Source: Cenococcum geophilum 1.58 (lineage: Eukaryota > Ascomycota > Dothideomycetes > Gloniales > Gloniaceae). Taken from it: DNA of 64,000 nt. How positions within the stretch are numbered: the stretch's first letter is position 1; the number at the start of each line of letters is the position of its first letter. The notes beneath the pieces are model-generated. The model did no database searches, was not told the origin of the DNA, and was given only the letters and a program-made list of their open reading frames with translations. Both the position numbers and the translations under genes were made by a program. The stretch is taken from contig KV748235.1 in NCBI GenBank assembly GCA_001692895.1, positions 620,001 to 684,000 of the forward strand, in the 5' to 3' direction. Shown here one piece after another: positions 24,906-37,367 of this stretch.

Positions 24906-27900
24906 ATAATAATTCATTACTTAACGTCCAATTTAGATCCCTATTAGGCCCACGCGGACTACTCCTTATATATATATAGGGAGAAAACTCTATATAAGAA
25001 AACCCTATAATCCATTTCCTTACCTTTTAGGACTCGCCTATACAGCGCCTGCGAGTTACCTATAGTGCTCCTACTACCTTACTTTTTAACCTCCTTAGGA
25101 ACCACTGCTGCCGTAATAAGCCTACGGACGCTCTAATATTATAAACTTTACTCTACTACTATAGAGTTATTAGGGGGCGCCCGTTACTCGCCCCCTGCCC
25201 TTTATTACTATTTTCTTTATAACCCAGAACTAGTTTAGTACATTTTAGCTAATAAGCTACTAGGTAACCGCCTTAAGGCCGTTTATATTAAAAGTAGTGT
25301 CTTATAGTTCTCTATGCTAGCTACTAAGAGTATTACTTCTTAGTTAGTGTATAAGGGGTATAACAGTATTATATATTTTAGTGTCTGTCTTAGCCAGCTA
25401 TATTCGCATCTTAGGCTACCTACTAAAACACCCACCTAGTAGAGTCAGTCTTTTAGTCCTATTATTCCTATTCTTAAGAGTGTTGCTATTATATTTTCTG
25501 CCTTCGTTAGGCCTTCTTAGAGCCCTAGAGTGTTTACCCCCTATAGCGTTAACTATGCAACGGCTTAGGTTCCTCTTACCTTAGTTAGCCTCTACACCTT
25601 TAACTCCTATACACCTCTCTAGCGTTAGTCTAGCCAGTATTGCACTATAGTAGATAGTTTCCCGGCGTTTTTTTATGCTCTACTTTAGCTCTTTTCTTTC
25701 TCTTACTATTATCTTTACTAGCCTCTTACGCGTCTTCCTTCCTCCTTTATATAGGCCTAGGCCCTAACGCAGCACTATTCTTCTTTTACTTTCTTTACCT
25801 ATTTCTCTAATATATCTTCCCTACTTTAGGGTTATTAGTTTATTCTCCTATAAGGCGCCCTAAGGTCCCTCTATAGTTTATTTAGGCGTATCTTAATATA
25901 CTTTATAATATTAGAGTTACGTTCCTTTTACGCCCTTTATATTGTAGCGGCTTTAATATATAGTTATAGGGGGGGAATATTAGCTTCCTTCTTAAGCAGT
26001 GCTGTGGCCATTTAGTTATATCCGCCTATTATACTCTAAAGGTAGGCTGTTTAGACCTTTTTAAATAGTTTAAGAAGCGATTTAGGGGGGCCTTTTTTAG
26101 ATTCTCTAATGGCCTAAATACTGGACCTATATATTATGGTTGGCCGGACAACTGCTATATATAGTAGGCGTGACCTCTAGAAGCATGGACCCTATATAGA
26201 GTTAACGATCCTAAATAATGTAATATACTATACTTAGCCCTTATAGGCCGCTTACGCCGCATATACGCTCCACTAAAGCTTACTATCTACCCATACTCCT
26301 AATACTCTTAGGCTCTAAACTGGTTAACCCCTAAAGCCTTGGATACGAATTATATACTAAAGATCTATAGATTGGTTGCGTTTTCTTATAAAATAGATTA
26401 GCTAGTATTTCTCTAGTAAGAATTAGACTCTATATTATCTTGCCTATTCTCTATAAGTATTATAAGCTTTCTCTAGTGTTCTATAATTCTCTACGGCTGT
26501 TAGCCCGTATGTAATTAGGTTTATATTATTAATAAAGCCTATTCCCTAGGTCGCCCCTTCCTTAAAGGAGTTAAGTAGGTTGCTTATAAAGAAAAGGAAG
26601 AGTATAGGCAAGAGGGGTAATCCTTATAGTATTCCTGTTACAACTGCAATAGGGGGGCTTTAGTATCCGCTAAAGACTAATAATATTTCCCTTTAACCTA
26701 TAAACCCTTAAATAAATTATATAATCCATTCTAGGAAGCCTTTTGCCCTAAGGATGTATAGGAGACGCTTATGGGGTATGTTATTATAGGCGCCACTAAT
26801 ATCTAGGCTAAGCATTAATACTACAAAGTCCCTTTATATCGCTTATGTAGATTTAATAGTGGTAGCGAGTAGTATAAGTGCTAATAGTATTAAGCGGTTC
26901 TTTCTTGCCCCTATTTAGCTTTATAGTAGTAGGGCGTGTTCCTTAGCCGTGTCTGCTATGTAGTCCGCTATTACCCTTTTTAAGATCTTGCTAAGGGTAT
27001 TCTCTAAGGCAATAGGGCGGTAGCTTCCTAGAAGTAAGTAGTCTGCTTTACCTTCTTTACATAGGATAAACGTTATTATAGCTCTTTTAAGTCTTGGGTA
27101 GTAGCCTATTATAAAGTATACTCTAGCTATATCCGCAAGCTAAGGTGCTATTAGTAGTCCGTAGGTCTTAGGGCTTTATTTAGAATCCTATCTAGTCCTA
27201 GTACTATATTATTTATAAGGCAGCTAATAGTTCTAGCCATTTCTTTAGTTGTTATGTCGCTGTTAACCCTTAGGCAAGTTACCGGTGCTTTGCCTATAAT
27301 ATTGCTAAGGTCTACTAAAGCTAATTAAGGGAAAAATCTTTTTATAAGGATCTTTGCCTTCTTATTATTGTCGCTTATAGCTAGTAATTTATCTAGTCTT
27401 TGTAGGGGCGGAAGGTATAGGTCTTTTACTAGACGTCCCGCCTTTCTCTTTACCTATTTTACTATCCTCCAAAGACCTTTATTATAGGGAAGGCTCGGGT
27501 TAGTAGTATACTTATTAATAAACCGTCTCCAGCTATTCCTTACTTCTTTTTTTAGGGTATTTTTTAGCTGGTTTCTTATGTCTTCATATTATCTCTTGTC
27601 TTTAGGATTATAGCTACTTATATATTTTCTTCTTACTTATTATTGGCTGGTAATAAGAACCGCGTATTGTACGGACTATGCGTGTTACGTATAGGGGCTT
27701 AGTTTTAAGACCGGGCAGTACTCTTTTAGCCCGTTTTTAATTACTGCCTAGATCCTTTCTAGTCTTTAGTTAATTTCCTTAGGGGTAGCTAATAAGCCTT
27801 GCTTATTTGGTATTGGGTGGATTTCTTCTAGGTTTTAAAGTTATTATTTAACTATATTAAGGAAGTTGTCTATCTTAAGCTTCCTTATTACGTATCTTTT

Positions 27901-28718
27901 GCTATTTAGTTATGCCTTAATATTTAGATCTAGCTGTATTTAGATAGGGATATAGTCTAGAGCAAGCACCTATTCTTCTTTAGGGTTGCACCTTTTAAGT
28001 CTCTAGTATAGGCCTTCGTCCATAAATATAAGGTTAATTATACTTCTGGCGGTGCCTTATTGCCATATAATTGCTCCTAGGGGGGTAGCTAGCTTAAGGC
28101 CCTAGGTATCTATAGCTCTTAGTAGGCACTCTACCTATCGTTTAGCAGCAATATAGATACCTCCCTACCGCGGGTAGTGGAGGTTTATATCTCCTAGTAA
28201 GATAGACTTTATGCCTTCGGTTTCTAGTAAGCTTATTACTGATATAATGTTCTCTAATTATAGGATCCCTTTAACCCTAGGGTTATACACATTAATAATC
28301 TATACCGGTCCCCTATATATCTAGATTATTATAACTATAATATCNAGGTTAACTGCCTGCTATAACTATAAGAATAGGCTAATAGCCTTGCTAATTATAA
28401 AGTACACGCGTATTGCTGCTTTTGGTTTATATAGGAGCTGAAATCCTTAGGGGCAGTATATTAATTGTATATAGGCATTGTAATACGGCTCTTGTATAGC
28501 AAGGATATAGTATTTCTCTAGGTCTAGGCTGTCTAGTAGGGGCCTTGCGAGACGGTAGTTTGTATTACCGTAGTTGTACTATATAATAGATAGGTGGCGG
28601 ACCCCTGGCGAGGGTCCTTCGCCTCTCCTTCGTTCCTCAATTCTTTTGTTTTTACTTTCTCTAGGACATTTAGAACTTTTGTCTCTTATATCTGCACCCT
28701 AGTTACTACTCTAGTATA
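24906..28718 (-). mobile_element. Tad1-like LINE (LINE-C), minus strand, 5'-truncated
   Basis: A 3.8-kb non-LTR element interrupts a minisatellite. Only ORF2 is recognisable, so the 5' ORF1 part appears missing. The left end (element 3' end) has an ATTAATAATAATT run rather than a long poly(A). CTTATTA occurs at both junctions (24899-24905 and 28719-28725) and may be the target duplication, but it is also part of the minisatellite unit. Confidence 0.8.
25150..28700 (-). pseudogene. LINE ORF2 (endonuclease plus reverse transcriptase), decayed
   Basis: On the minus strand, an apurinic-type endonuclease is readable from about 28600 to 27900, with YGNTNYRLARPLLDSLD near its start, then INVYNPRVKG, LLGDINLHYP and INLIFMDEGLY. 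The LLGD-x-N and N-Y-N-P positions match Tad1-clade endonucleases. Reverse transcriptase follows at about 27300-26400, with MLSLDISGAYNNIPHKRLL and GFINNINLIT; the catalytic box, usually F-x-DD, reads INN here, a G-to-A type change. RNase H should follow around 25900-25300 but I cannot read it well. Many stops are present, so it is not functional. This ORF2 would nick target DNA and copy the element RNA into it. Confidence 0.82.
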
Positions 28719-28975
28719 CTTATTAGTATAAAAAGTAAGTTAATTTATCTAAAATAAATAAAATACTATAACTGCTAACTAGTCTGCTTATTAGTATAGA
28801 GACTAAGTTAATCTATCTAAGATAGACGAGATGCTATAACTACTAACTATAGTCTGCTTATTAGTATAGGACGTAAGTTAATCTATTTAAGATAGATAAG
28901 ATACCATAACTGCTAATTATAGCCTACTTATTAGTATAAAGAGCAAGTTAATCTATCTAGGATAAATAAGATGCT
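28719..28975. repeat. Minisatellite, ~70-bp unit, right part
   Basis: About three and a half units of the same repeat as 24481-24905. The 96 bp at 28768-28863 look identical to 24810-24905. Confidence 0.9.
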
Positions 28976-29873
28976 ATTATAGTAGTGTAATTTAGCCTCC
29001 TAGATTTAATATCTAGATTAGGTATAGCTGTAGGAGAGCCTAGGCCTTCTATAGTTATATAAATTAGTCTAGAGCCCTAGAGTTTTTAATAACTTAGGCA
29101 ACACTAACAGATACACAATTTTCCTTTAATACACTCTTTTCTTTCCTTCTTACTGCTTAATTCTAACTAATTATAACTAACTGACAGATCGATAGACTAA
29201 TAGCACTATAACTTTCTATTTAAGAGATATCGTATCCTCCTATATATTTTATAGCATTCTATATAGGGACAATAGTAAGCTCTTTAAATTAGAAGCTGGT
29301 GCTTTATATATAGAAGATATATAAAAATGATTTAGAACTGTAAAAGAATAACAGAGGTAAAAAAGAACGGGTATATTAGCAACTGGTGCGTAGCTACCAC
29401 CATAAAATAAACCAATAATAATTACTAAGCTTTTTATGCGGGAATGGTAGTCGGTAAGTAGCGATAAGAGGGTAAGTACGTAGTATAGTAAGACAAATAA
29501 TAAAAGGAAGTGTTGGTTATATAAGGTGATATTACGTAGCTACGGTTCGTAGATAGTATAATAATTATTCGTTCTTGTATATCTTAAAGAAAGGGGTAAG
29601 GAACTTAAGGTTCCTTACCACGCTAGTGCCGCGGCAACACGTAACGGCAACTTGCTATATATAATGGTAATATGCCTTATATAGTGACCACTTGCCTTTA
29701 TTCCCAATACTGGCAACTCTTCTTTTATAGTTGCCATCTATATATATATATACCGCTTAACTAGCGGAACAAAAATTAATCCTCTTTACTTACTATTGCT
29801 ATTATAATATAAGTCTCGCTATCCTAAAATTTGCCTCTTAGCACGTGGTACTTTCTTACTTAAGAGTTATAGG
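28976..29873. other. AT-rich unclassified stretch with a short hairpin
   Basis: No coding signal is seen. A perfect 10-bp inverted repeat, GGTAAGGAAC / GTTCCTTACC, lies at 29604-29628 with a 5-bp loop. The part from 29600 to 29830 keeps more CpG (GCCGCGGCAACACG near 29640) than its surroundings, so it may be a less mutated repeat edge. Confidence 0.5.
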
Positions 29874-30020
29874 AGGGCCGCTAAGGCGCTAGTAGTAAGC
29901 GGGCTAATAGCGATTTTCTATCCCGGGGATAGAAAATCCTAATTGGCTAGGTTAAGTTAGGGTCTGCAGAATCTAACTAATTAGATAACTTTAACCGCCG
30001 GTTAAAGTTCCTAGATATCT
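29874..30020 (+). repeat. LTR-like fragment related to the Copia-D LTR
   Basis: From GGCCGCTAAGGCGCTAGTAG through the palindromic ATTTTCTATC segment, this follows the same order as the Copia-D LTRs (45500-45745 and 59320-59565). It then continues into a second palindrome at 29987-30009 shared with 6711-6733. Its orientation is opposite to Copia-C, so it is not simply that element's terminal repeat. Confidence 0.6.
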
Positions 30021-30129
30021 TAAGACCTTACGTAACTAAGAAATTTCTAGGGACTCCCTTTTAACCTAACCTTTAACTCGTATATATAGAGTATTTATAT
30101 TAATAAACATCTCTAGTGCCTTATTTAGG

Positions 30130-33100
30130 TTTGTCTTTATTATTATATTTACCGGATTATCTTAGCTATTAATCTATTAAATCTTAAAGAGTTTTTAACG
30201 CTTATAGGATTGCTAAAGTGCTATAATATCGATTATAAGGCGTTTCTCCTTTATGGTACTAAGCTTAACTAAATACTTATAAAGGGAATATAAGTCGGTG
30301 TATACAATTATAGGGATAATAGGAAGTTCGAGTTAATCTATAATTATCTTTAGGGTAGTTCTAATTGCAATTGCTATGTTAACTCCGCTAACTATTTTAT
30401 ATATCTCTAACGCTAGAACGCTTTAAGTAACTTATTTACTCTTAGTTAAGCTCTAATAGATAAGGTTACCGTAGATTATAAAGTTATTCTCTCTAGTAGA
30501 TTTATTTATAATAATAATCTTATATCCTAACTAAGAGCTAAAATCTTTATTATTTATAAATAATTTATTAATAAATATAAAGAGCTTAGCGGTGGGGAGA
30601 TTAATAGGCACGAAGAGTAGTCCCCAATTAAGATGGTTTATTTGCTAGGGAAAACGTTTATTTAGGGTAAGAACGTTATCCTTAGTTAATTTCTAGTATT
30701 AGGCGGCAACAGAGAGATTAAATAAAGCCTTAGGTTAATAGATAGAAGCAATATAAGCTCTATAAGCGCGTTACTCTATATATCTTTACTTTAGAGAATT
30801 AACGTTAATAACGTTAATATTCTTACCTTAACCCTTCTGGCGTAAAGTAATAAAATCCTTATTTAGGGAGAGGATGCATCTATTAAAGAGTAATAGTGTT
30901 ATTAAATTAAGCTTTCCTTTTAGCTTTACTATAAGATTCGCCTTTACTAGCTTATTTTCTTTAAGAGCTAAGAATTAGTCGTCTCCTAAGATAATTATAT
31001 TATTAGTTTATATGCTAATAATTCTAAATAGAGTTCCTATAGTTATAATAAGGAAGTAGGGATTAAATATAGAAGTAATTATTAAAAGCTTCTCTTTATA
31101 GTGCTTACTATAGGTAGCCCACTAATAAGTTTCTATCTCTACAATTCTATATAATGGCTTAAGCATAACTATAATCGTATCTTTAGGATACTAGTGGCGA
31201 ATTTGCTCCAGAAGGTATGCTAATATTAAGCGCTAAAGGTACGTCTCTAATTAGGTATAGGCTTAAGTAATATCTTATAAATAAACCACTATTTTATTCT
31301 TTATTAAGGAGGGAGCTAATATAATAATAACTTGCTGACTAGCTTATTAAATTATAGGAGATTATATAAAAATTATCTCTTTACTATTATTGTTGTAACC
31401 TTAGATAATAAGCCTTAATTTCTTAAATGGGGCGTTAGTAGCTTTGCCCTTAATCTTATTAACTATCCTTAACTTAAAGATACGAACTTTATTAAACTTA
31501 GTAGGGTTATACTTCTTAAATTTAAAGACTTCTCTTATAATAAGACCGTCGATCTTTTACTTATTAGATACTTAAAAAGGAGCTCTTAGGGTTATAATAT
31601 AACCTTCCTTTTAAAGCTGTTTTGCGAGCTTAAAGTTAGCCTTCTCTTTGGCTGTTATAAAGGCTATTAATAACTTAACTTTATTCTTAATGGCGGCAAT
31701 AAATTATTCTTTAAAATTAATAAGATGTTAGCAATTTTATAATCCCTTTAGGCGACCTCTACCGCGTTATAGTTATAGCATATCTACTATAATTATATTA
31801 GAATTATAGTCGCCTTCTAAAGTATATTAATTATAGTTTTCTTCTAAAGTATCTTCTAGGGCATCCTATAAAGGCTTAGAATTGTTATCTTTATAGTAAG
31901 GCTTAATAACAGTTAAATAGAATTAAGTAGGTTTATAAGGCATCTAAATAGTATAAGTTTAACTATTAATTGTAATAAGTTAATGTGGGCCTAACTATTC
32001 TCCCTTTTTACGCTATACGCGTATCTTAAACTAGAGTAGCAGATTAATTATAGTTAAGGTATTTAGGCCATTTCTTATTTCTAGTGCGTTATTAACCTAG
32101 CGTATAGTATAGAGGCGTTATACCTCCTTTATTGCCTTATAAATTGCCTTAGCTTATTATATAATAGAGGAAGATAGTAGAGAATTATTAGTTATTTATA
32201 GGTAGGCGCTAAAGACTAGCAATATAGGTATAAGTCCATCTAGGCCAGCGGAATTGTTAATAGCTTTAATAGCTATTTATAAGGTAAGTTTTTTACTAAT
32301 ATCCTTTAGTTCTAAAGAGATAATCTTATATATATGGCGTAATAGCGCGTAATATTACTCTACTTTTTTAATGTTATTATATGCCTTAATAGGGACTTCC
32401 TTAACCTTAATTGCTATTACCTTTATTTATTATTAGAACTCTATAGATAAAAAGTTCTTTTCTATATTATAGACGATTTAATTAGGGGGTCCTAAATAGA
32501 TATTAATTTAGTATAACTAAAGGGTATCCTATGCGTTTCTAGTTAATATATCTTTTAAAAAACGCGCGGCTTAGAAGGAAGTTAAGAAGTTAATAACTTA
32601 GAGTACTAGCTTGCCGCTAAGATATATAACGTTAATAATAATATAAAAGTTAAAGTTGTAGTTATCCTTAAGGGTGAACTTAAATCGGCTAGGGGACTTC
32701 TGGTTTATTTAGTAGTAATAGTAGTACTTTATAAAATGCTTAATTACCTTAACTTTAACTTTATAGCCTACTCGCTAAAGAACCCTAAGTAATTAATAAA
32801 CGGATAGGTGGCCAAAATAATGGTATAGTTGGCGTAATTCCGACTTAGTTAAATGGCTTTAAGTAACACTCTTTTCTAGTTAGTAAAGGGGCAACTATAG
32901 GTGGCCCTACTTGCGCATAATGGGTACCTAATTGTCTCCCTAAATAAGTATATTCTTAAGGTTATTAAGCCTAACGCCTAGTTTATCTATATCTTTAACA
33001 CAAAATAGAAACGGAGTATTTATAAGAATAATATAGAAAGTAATATATCCTAAGGGGGTTTAGACCCTAATTATGCTAAGAGAGATTATAGTACCTTTAC

Positions 33101-33364
33101 TAAAGCGAATTATATATTAGCCTGCCGTTAATTAGTCAATCTAAATAGAAGGTAGTAGAAGGTCACAGGTTTATTTCCTATCAAATTACGTATAAGTAAG
33201 GCTTTAAATTAATTATATTATCCTTATCTTATTGTTAACGCCCTTAGTTATATTAAACCTATATATTTACATTATAGCCTAATATATTACTTAAGAACCT
33301 CGGGAAAAGTAGTATAATTATATTAGTAGCTCTAAATTAAATTAAAGCAATTATAGAATGTACT
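30130..33364 (-). mobile_element. Ty1/Copia fossil (Copia-C), minus strand
   Basis: On the minus strand, a protease-side region lies near 33360-33000, GAG-pre-integrase near 32960-32620, integrase near 32620-32100 (with KAINNSAGLDGLIPILLV), and reverse transcriptase and RNase H from about 31950 to 30170. No paired LTRs could be assigned. Its upstream part may continue at 33613-33943 beyond the solo LTR. It is RIP-saturated with many breaks. It is a different copy from Copia-1 and Copia-D. Confidence 0.78.
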
Positions 33365-33612
33365 TGTTACGGAAGTAGGTACGAGCTGGAATACAATGTA
33401 CTAAACGGGGTAGTAATTGAAGAAGGCTACGTACGCGTAACTATGCGTGGTTAATATAAAGACATTTAGATGCAGAATAAAATAGAATAGGTTAGGTACA
33501 GGTATAAATAGGGGTTGTAGGGGAACGTGCGTATGTGTTTCGGGACGAACGTAAGCACGGGTTAAGAACGTCAAAACGCGCAGGGATGTGAGAACGTGCG
33601 AGTCCCGTAACA
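33365..33612 (+). mobile_element. Solo LTR with target duplication (family X, copy 1)
   Basis: The 248-bp unit starts TGTTACGGAAG and ends GTCCCGTAACA, with a perfect 5-bp duplication GTACT (33360-33364 and 33613-33617). A TATA box (GGTATAAATAGGGG) lies near 33500. A second copy in opposite orientation is at 57771-58011. Base composition is much less AT-shifted than its surroundings, so it is younger than its neighbours or too short to be a good RIP target. Confidence 0.9.
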
Positions 33613-33943
33613 GTACTATACTACTACACCACGGAGACTTTGTATTATAATACCTGCAATTTAATTAAATTATAACCCCTTTCTAAACCTAATAATTGAA
33701 CATTTTTATATATAATACTATATTAAGGCTTACGATGCAGATTACGACTTAATTATAATATAGTGACTCTACGCCAATTAATTAATATATAGCCCTAAAA
33801 TTAAGATCTATAACACTAAAAACAAGCTCCAAGCTACTAATTTTATACTAGTAGAATTAAACTTAGCAAAAGATTCTGATAATAAAGTTACTGCTAAGAG
33901 TTACTATGCGGATCCTATCTAATATATTTAAACAGTTAATTAC
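33613..33943. other. Remnant between solo LTR and Harbinger element
   Basis: About 330 bp without a recognised domain. It may be the upstream part of Copia-C, or unrelated sequence. Confidence 0.35.
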
Positions 33944-34201
33944 TTAAAGGCCGTTTGGTTGCAAATCAGCTCTATATCATATTTGTTTAATCCGTGCGCC
34001 TTTTAATATTATCCGTTTTGTAATTAGTGGCGGCTACTACCGCGGCCCATTTAAATATGTAATTAAGTTGATTGTTTAGTAGCCTCTATATAAGGCTCTA
34101 GATTTGGCTTTGTATAATCTATAATTAACGTTAATAAGCAATTTAAGTGAGCCCCTCTCTGCCACTAGGCCTCTATCACGACTCCCTACTTTAGTGTAGT
34201 A

Positions 34202-35400
34202 ATGGAGCCTCCTCCTTAACTAACGCCCCCTCTGTGATTAACACTTGCTATACCTTTACTTACCTCCTATAGGAGCCGTAGTAGAGCTATAGCAACGCCT
34301 ATATCGCCTACGACGCCCACGACGCCTATAGGGCATAGGAACGCGCGTATAAGATAGACAGGCGAGATAGAGGAGGCGATATTAGAAGGCCTCGTTAAGG
34401 CCGTTAAGAAAGGATTTTGCGTAGATAGCTCTTATAAATCTAACGGCTAGAAGATTGCTTTTAATTGTACGCTTACTGTTACCTAGTAGCCTATTACTTT
34501 TAAGTAAATTAAGAGCAAGTATAATAACTATAAGAAGGACTAGAAGCTATGGAAGGAGCTCTATAGCCTCTCTAGCTAGGGGTGGGATAAAGATAAAGGC
34601 GTGTCTATTACTAGTAAGGAAGTTATAAAGGCCTACTTTAAAGCTAATCCTGCTGCTGAGAAGTTTTATAATACGCCGCCTGCCTTTCTAAATCTAATGT
34701 AGGAGTTATTTAACGGAGTTTTAGTAATAGGCGGTTATATAAGGTTAATTAATAAAGCAATTAAGAGCTTTATAGACCCCGAACTTCTCTTAACAACGGC
34801 CTTATAGGCGTTAGGTTTAGTAGATAAGGAAGATAAAGAGGAGGCTAAGGAGGCTAAGGAGACTGAGGAGACTAAGGAGACCGAGGAGGAAGTAGATAAG
34901 GCCTCTAAGTTAAAGTCAGCTTAAAGCTCTATTAAAGGTAGTTAACTAAGCTTACCTTTAGCTAAGCGCCCTAGTCCTTCTAGATCTTCCTTAACGCTAA
35001 GTTAACCTTTTTTACTAGCTATATAGAAGCGGGCTATTAAGTAAGCTACTAGAGCCACTAAATCTAGTATAAAGCGCTAGCGAGGAAGACGGCGAGTTAT
35101 AGAGGCTCTAAAGGAGATGGTAGAGAAGGTAATAAGAGAGATAAGGGCTATAAAAGAGTTAATTGCCTAGAAGCCTCCTTAAGAGAAGGCCTCCGCAGAG
35201 TTTATCTATAAGTTTAGTAACCTAAATCCTATAGAGTAGCTAGCTATTTTATAAGCTTTTAAGACGGAGTCTACTGCTAGATTATTTCTTATAATAGCTA
35301 GAGTTACAGAGCTTCGGTAAAGCTTAATTAACGATATTTTAGCTAGCAGGAAGGAGGACGTGTAGGAGAGCAAGCTTTAGGTAAGATTTTGGGTGAGATC
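34202..35400 (+). pseudogene. Harbinger Myb/SANT-like DNA-binding protein, decayed
   Basis: From ATG at 34202 (MEPPP) one frame reads a Ser/Thr/Pro-rich leader and then a Myb/SANT-like domain at about 34390-34770. Visible pieces are GLVKAVKKGF, IKSKYNNYKKD, KLWKELYSLSS, GWDKDKGVSITS and AYFKANPAAEKFYNTPPAF. A Glu/Lys/Thr-rich acidic stretch follows (34830-34910), then a C-terminal part including ARLFLIIARVTELR. In PIF-Harbinger elements this partner binds the subterminal DNA and recruits the transposase. Several in-frame stops, all TAA/TAG consistent with RIP, make it non-functional. Family assignment rests on the domain and on its place in the element. Confidence 0.8.
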
Positions 35401-35479
35401 TAAGTCGCTTTTTAGAGCCGTTATATATAGGCAATTAGTGGGTAATATAAAGAGGGAAACTATATAGATTTCTATTATA

Positions 35480-36711
35480 AATACACCCAAATCTACTGTA
35501 TATTCTTAAGCAATCGGCCTACTAATTGCCTAGCAATAACTCTCCTATATAAGCTTCGCAATCTTATTACGTCTTTAGTTTATAACTATATTACTTTCTA
35601 CCTCTACAAGCTCTATATCTTCTTTATTTATAACCTTATCCTCTACCTTTAGATTATTATCTAGATTATCCGGTTTATTTATATTAATAAAGTTATAAAC
35701 TATAGCTAAAGCGTACACTATATCCACCTGCGTACTTAAAGGGAGACTACGCCTACTGGCCTTAAAGTACCGGAAATAATACTTAAAAACTCCTATGGTA
35801 CGCTTTACTACGTTTCTTAGTACCGCGTGCTAAAGATTATAGAGCTCCTTCGCGTTCTGTGGCCGTATATTTACCTATAATTGCTTATAAAGATAATATT
35901 ATATACCACGGTAGGGAGTTAGAGTTATAGGTATATTAGAGTACCTAGTATCTATAACGTAGTATTTACTAGGTAAAGCTTTAAATCCTTTAGCTCTCGC
36001 TAAATTAAGGACTTTAGAGTTATAAGTAGAGCTCTCCTAACCGGCTAAAATATAGAGGAAGTTTATCTAGAAATTAACAACTATAAGAATGTTCTGTAAT
36101 AATCCTCCCTTCCTTTTACGCTATAGAGCTTACCTTATATACCCGCTAGGTATAGAAATTAGTAGATAAGTACCGTTAAGAGCTCTAATACAATCGGCAA
36201 AAAAAGGATATTGTTTAGGGTTATTAGTAATCTCTTCTAGAGTACAGTTTTTAGGAAGCCGAATAACTTCCTTATATAATTTTAGAAGGCTAGGAAGGAC
36301 TTTATATACGGCTCTACGAGGCAGTAAATTAATACTAGAAGTTTATAGCTAGCAGGTAAATACTTACTAGTAAATCGTTGCAGATAAGTATTAAGTTACC
36401 TCACTTAGTAATATTAATAGCTTCTTAGCCGCTGATAGAAGCTTCGTGTCCTTTAAGTCGCCATATAGTTATAACCAATCAAGAAGCTTCCTAAACACCT
36501 CGGGCCTTATACGAGTTAGATTTATAAGTCGTTGCTTATAGCCGTAGAGCAACTAAGACGTCCACCTTATTCCTCGCTATATATCAGTATACTAAGTACA
36601 GACGCCCCCCGGAAACAAGCTTATCGCGATTATAAAGGTTAAGATAATAACATTAGATAAGGCTTGTAAATGCAACAGCAGTATCGCGGTTGGGGTGTGT
36701 GGAGTCGCCAT
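35480..36711 (-). pseudogene. PIF-Harbinger transposase (DDE_Tnp_4 type), decayed
   Basis: Starting at ATG 36711 (MATPHTPTAILLLH) on the minus strand, the frame passes through an HTH-like N-terminal region and a DDE superfamily 4 core. Readable landmarks are FADCIRALNGTYLLIS, ARAKGFKALPSKYYVIDTRY, TLTPYRGI, LRNVVKRTIGVFKYYFR and STQVDIVYALAIVYNFI. Family members usually have DGT in the first motif and an ER pair in the RNVVER motif. Here they read NGT and VKR, both G-to-A type changes, so two of three acidic catalytic residues are gone; the Asp in YVIDTRY remains. Several stops also interrupt the frame. The length (~410 codons) is normal. Confidence 0.85.
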
Positions 36712-36996
36712 ATCACAAGAAGTCGTTACTTTGGCGCGTATATGAGAGCTTAGATTGATATGGAATATGGAACGGAGGCTCGAGGGCAGCATATTGAAAC
36801 GGTGCCAAGAACCTCATTTTAACTACCGTATTTAGTATAGCTTGCAAATTTGACGCGCTTACCGATATAGAGGAGCTCCATATTCAAAAGTCGTCATATT
36901 TACCGAACGACAGCCTCATATTCAGATTTGAGCTCCATATCGGTTAAATATGGAGCCTCCATATTGAATATGAAGTTGCAACCGAACGGCCTCTTA

Positions 36997-37367
36997 GCTA
37001 CTTTACTTTCTCTAATTTACCTACCTACCTACCTACCTTCCCGCCGTAACGTTTTCTGAGTATTATATTTAACTTCCCTTGGCTTATATCCATTTAGACT
37101 ATAATATAATTGCTATTAAATTCCCCCATTAGCTTTATTTACTATCTCTCGCTAGTTTTCTACTTAAACCTATAGTATATAACATTCGAGTAGGAGTTTA
37201 GAAAGCAGCCAACACTTATATAGTAACTTTGCCTAGCTAGCTCAAGATTTAAGGATGAAGTTGCTTAGATTTACCTTTTAACTTAGCTAAGGGAACCCCA
37301 TCCACAATGTCTTATATTTAAATACCGAGCATAAATCAAGTCTCCTCCACAAATAACCTGGTGAATA
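36997..37367. other. Transition from repeat to gene island
   Basis: An (ACCT)n microsatellite of about five units lies at 37018-37038. Base composition becomes more balanced towards 37300. No coding signal was recognised. Confidence 0.5.

Larger units (their letters stand above)
33947..36993. mobile_element. PIF-Harbinger DNA transposon
   Basis: A 3.05-kb element with terminal inverted repeats of about 19 bp (33947-33965 and 36975-36993, core GGCCGTTYGGTTGCAA) and a TTA target duplication (33944-33946 and 36994-36996), the preferred PIF-Harbinger target. It carries two convergent genes: a Myb/SANT-like gene (plus strand) and a DDE transposase (minus strand). The interior is RIP-damaged, while the right ~400 bp are less affected. 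Confidence 0.9.

Noticed and set aside
25381-25584. Plus-strand Leu-rich 67-codon ORF that could pass for a membrane peptide
   Set aside because: It lies antisense to LINE-C ORF2, and its hydrophobicity follows from CTN/TTN-rich RIP-mutated sequence.
24481-28975. Regularly spaced repeats resembling a CRISPR array
   Set aside because: The ~70-bp units are contiguous and similar over their full length, without unique spacers, and the genome is eukaryotic; it is a minisatellite.
29874-33364. Taking the LTR-like fragment at 29874 as the 3' LTR of Copia-C
   Set aside because: The fragment runs in the same direction as the Copia-D LTRs on the plus strand, opposite to Copia-C.
36592-36792. A 66-codon minus-strand ORF as an independent small gene
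   Set aside because: It includes the N-terminal part of the Harbinger transposase, which starts at 36711, and continues into it.
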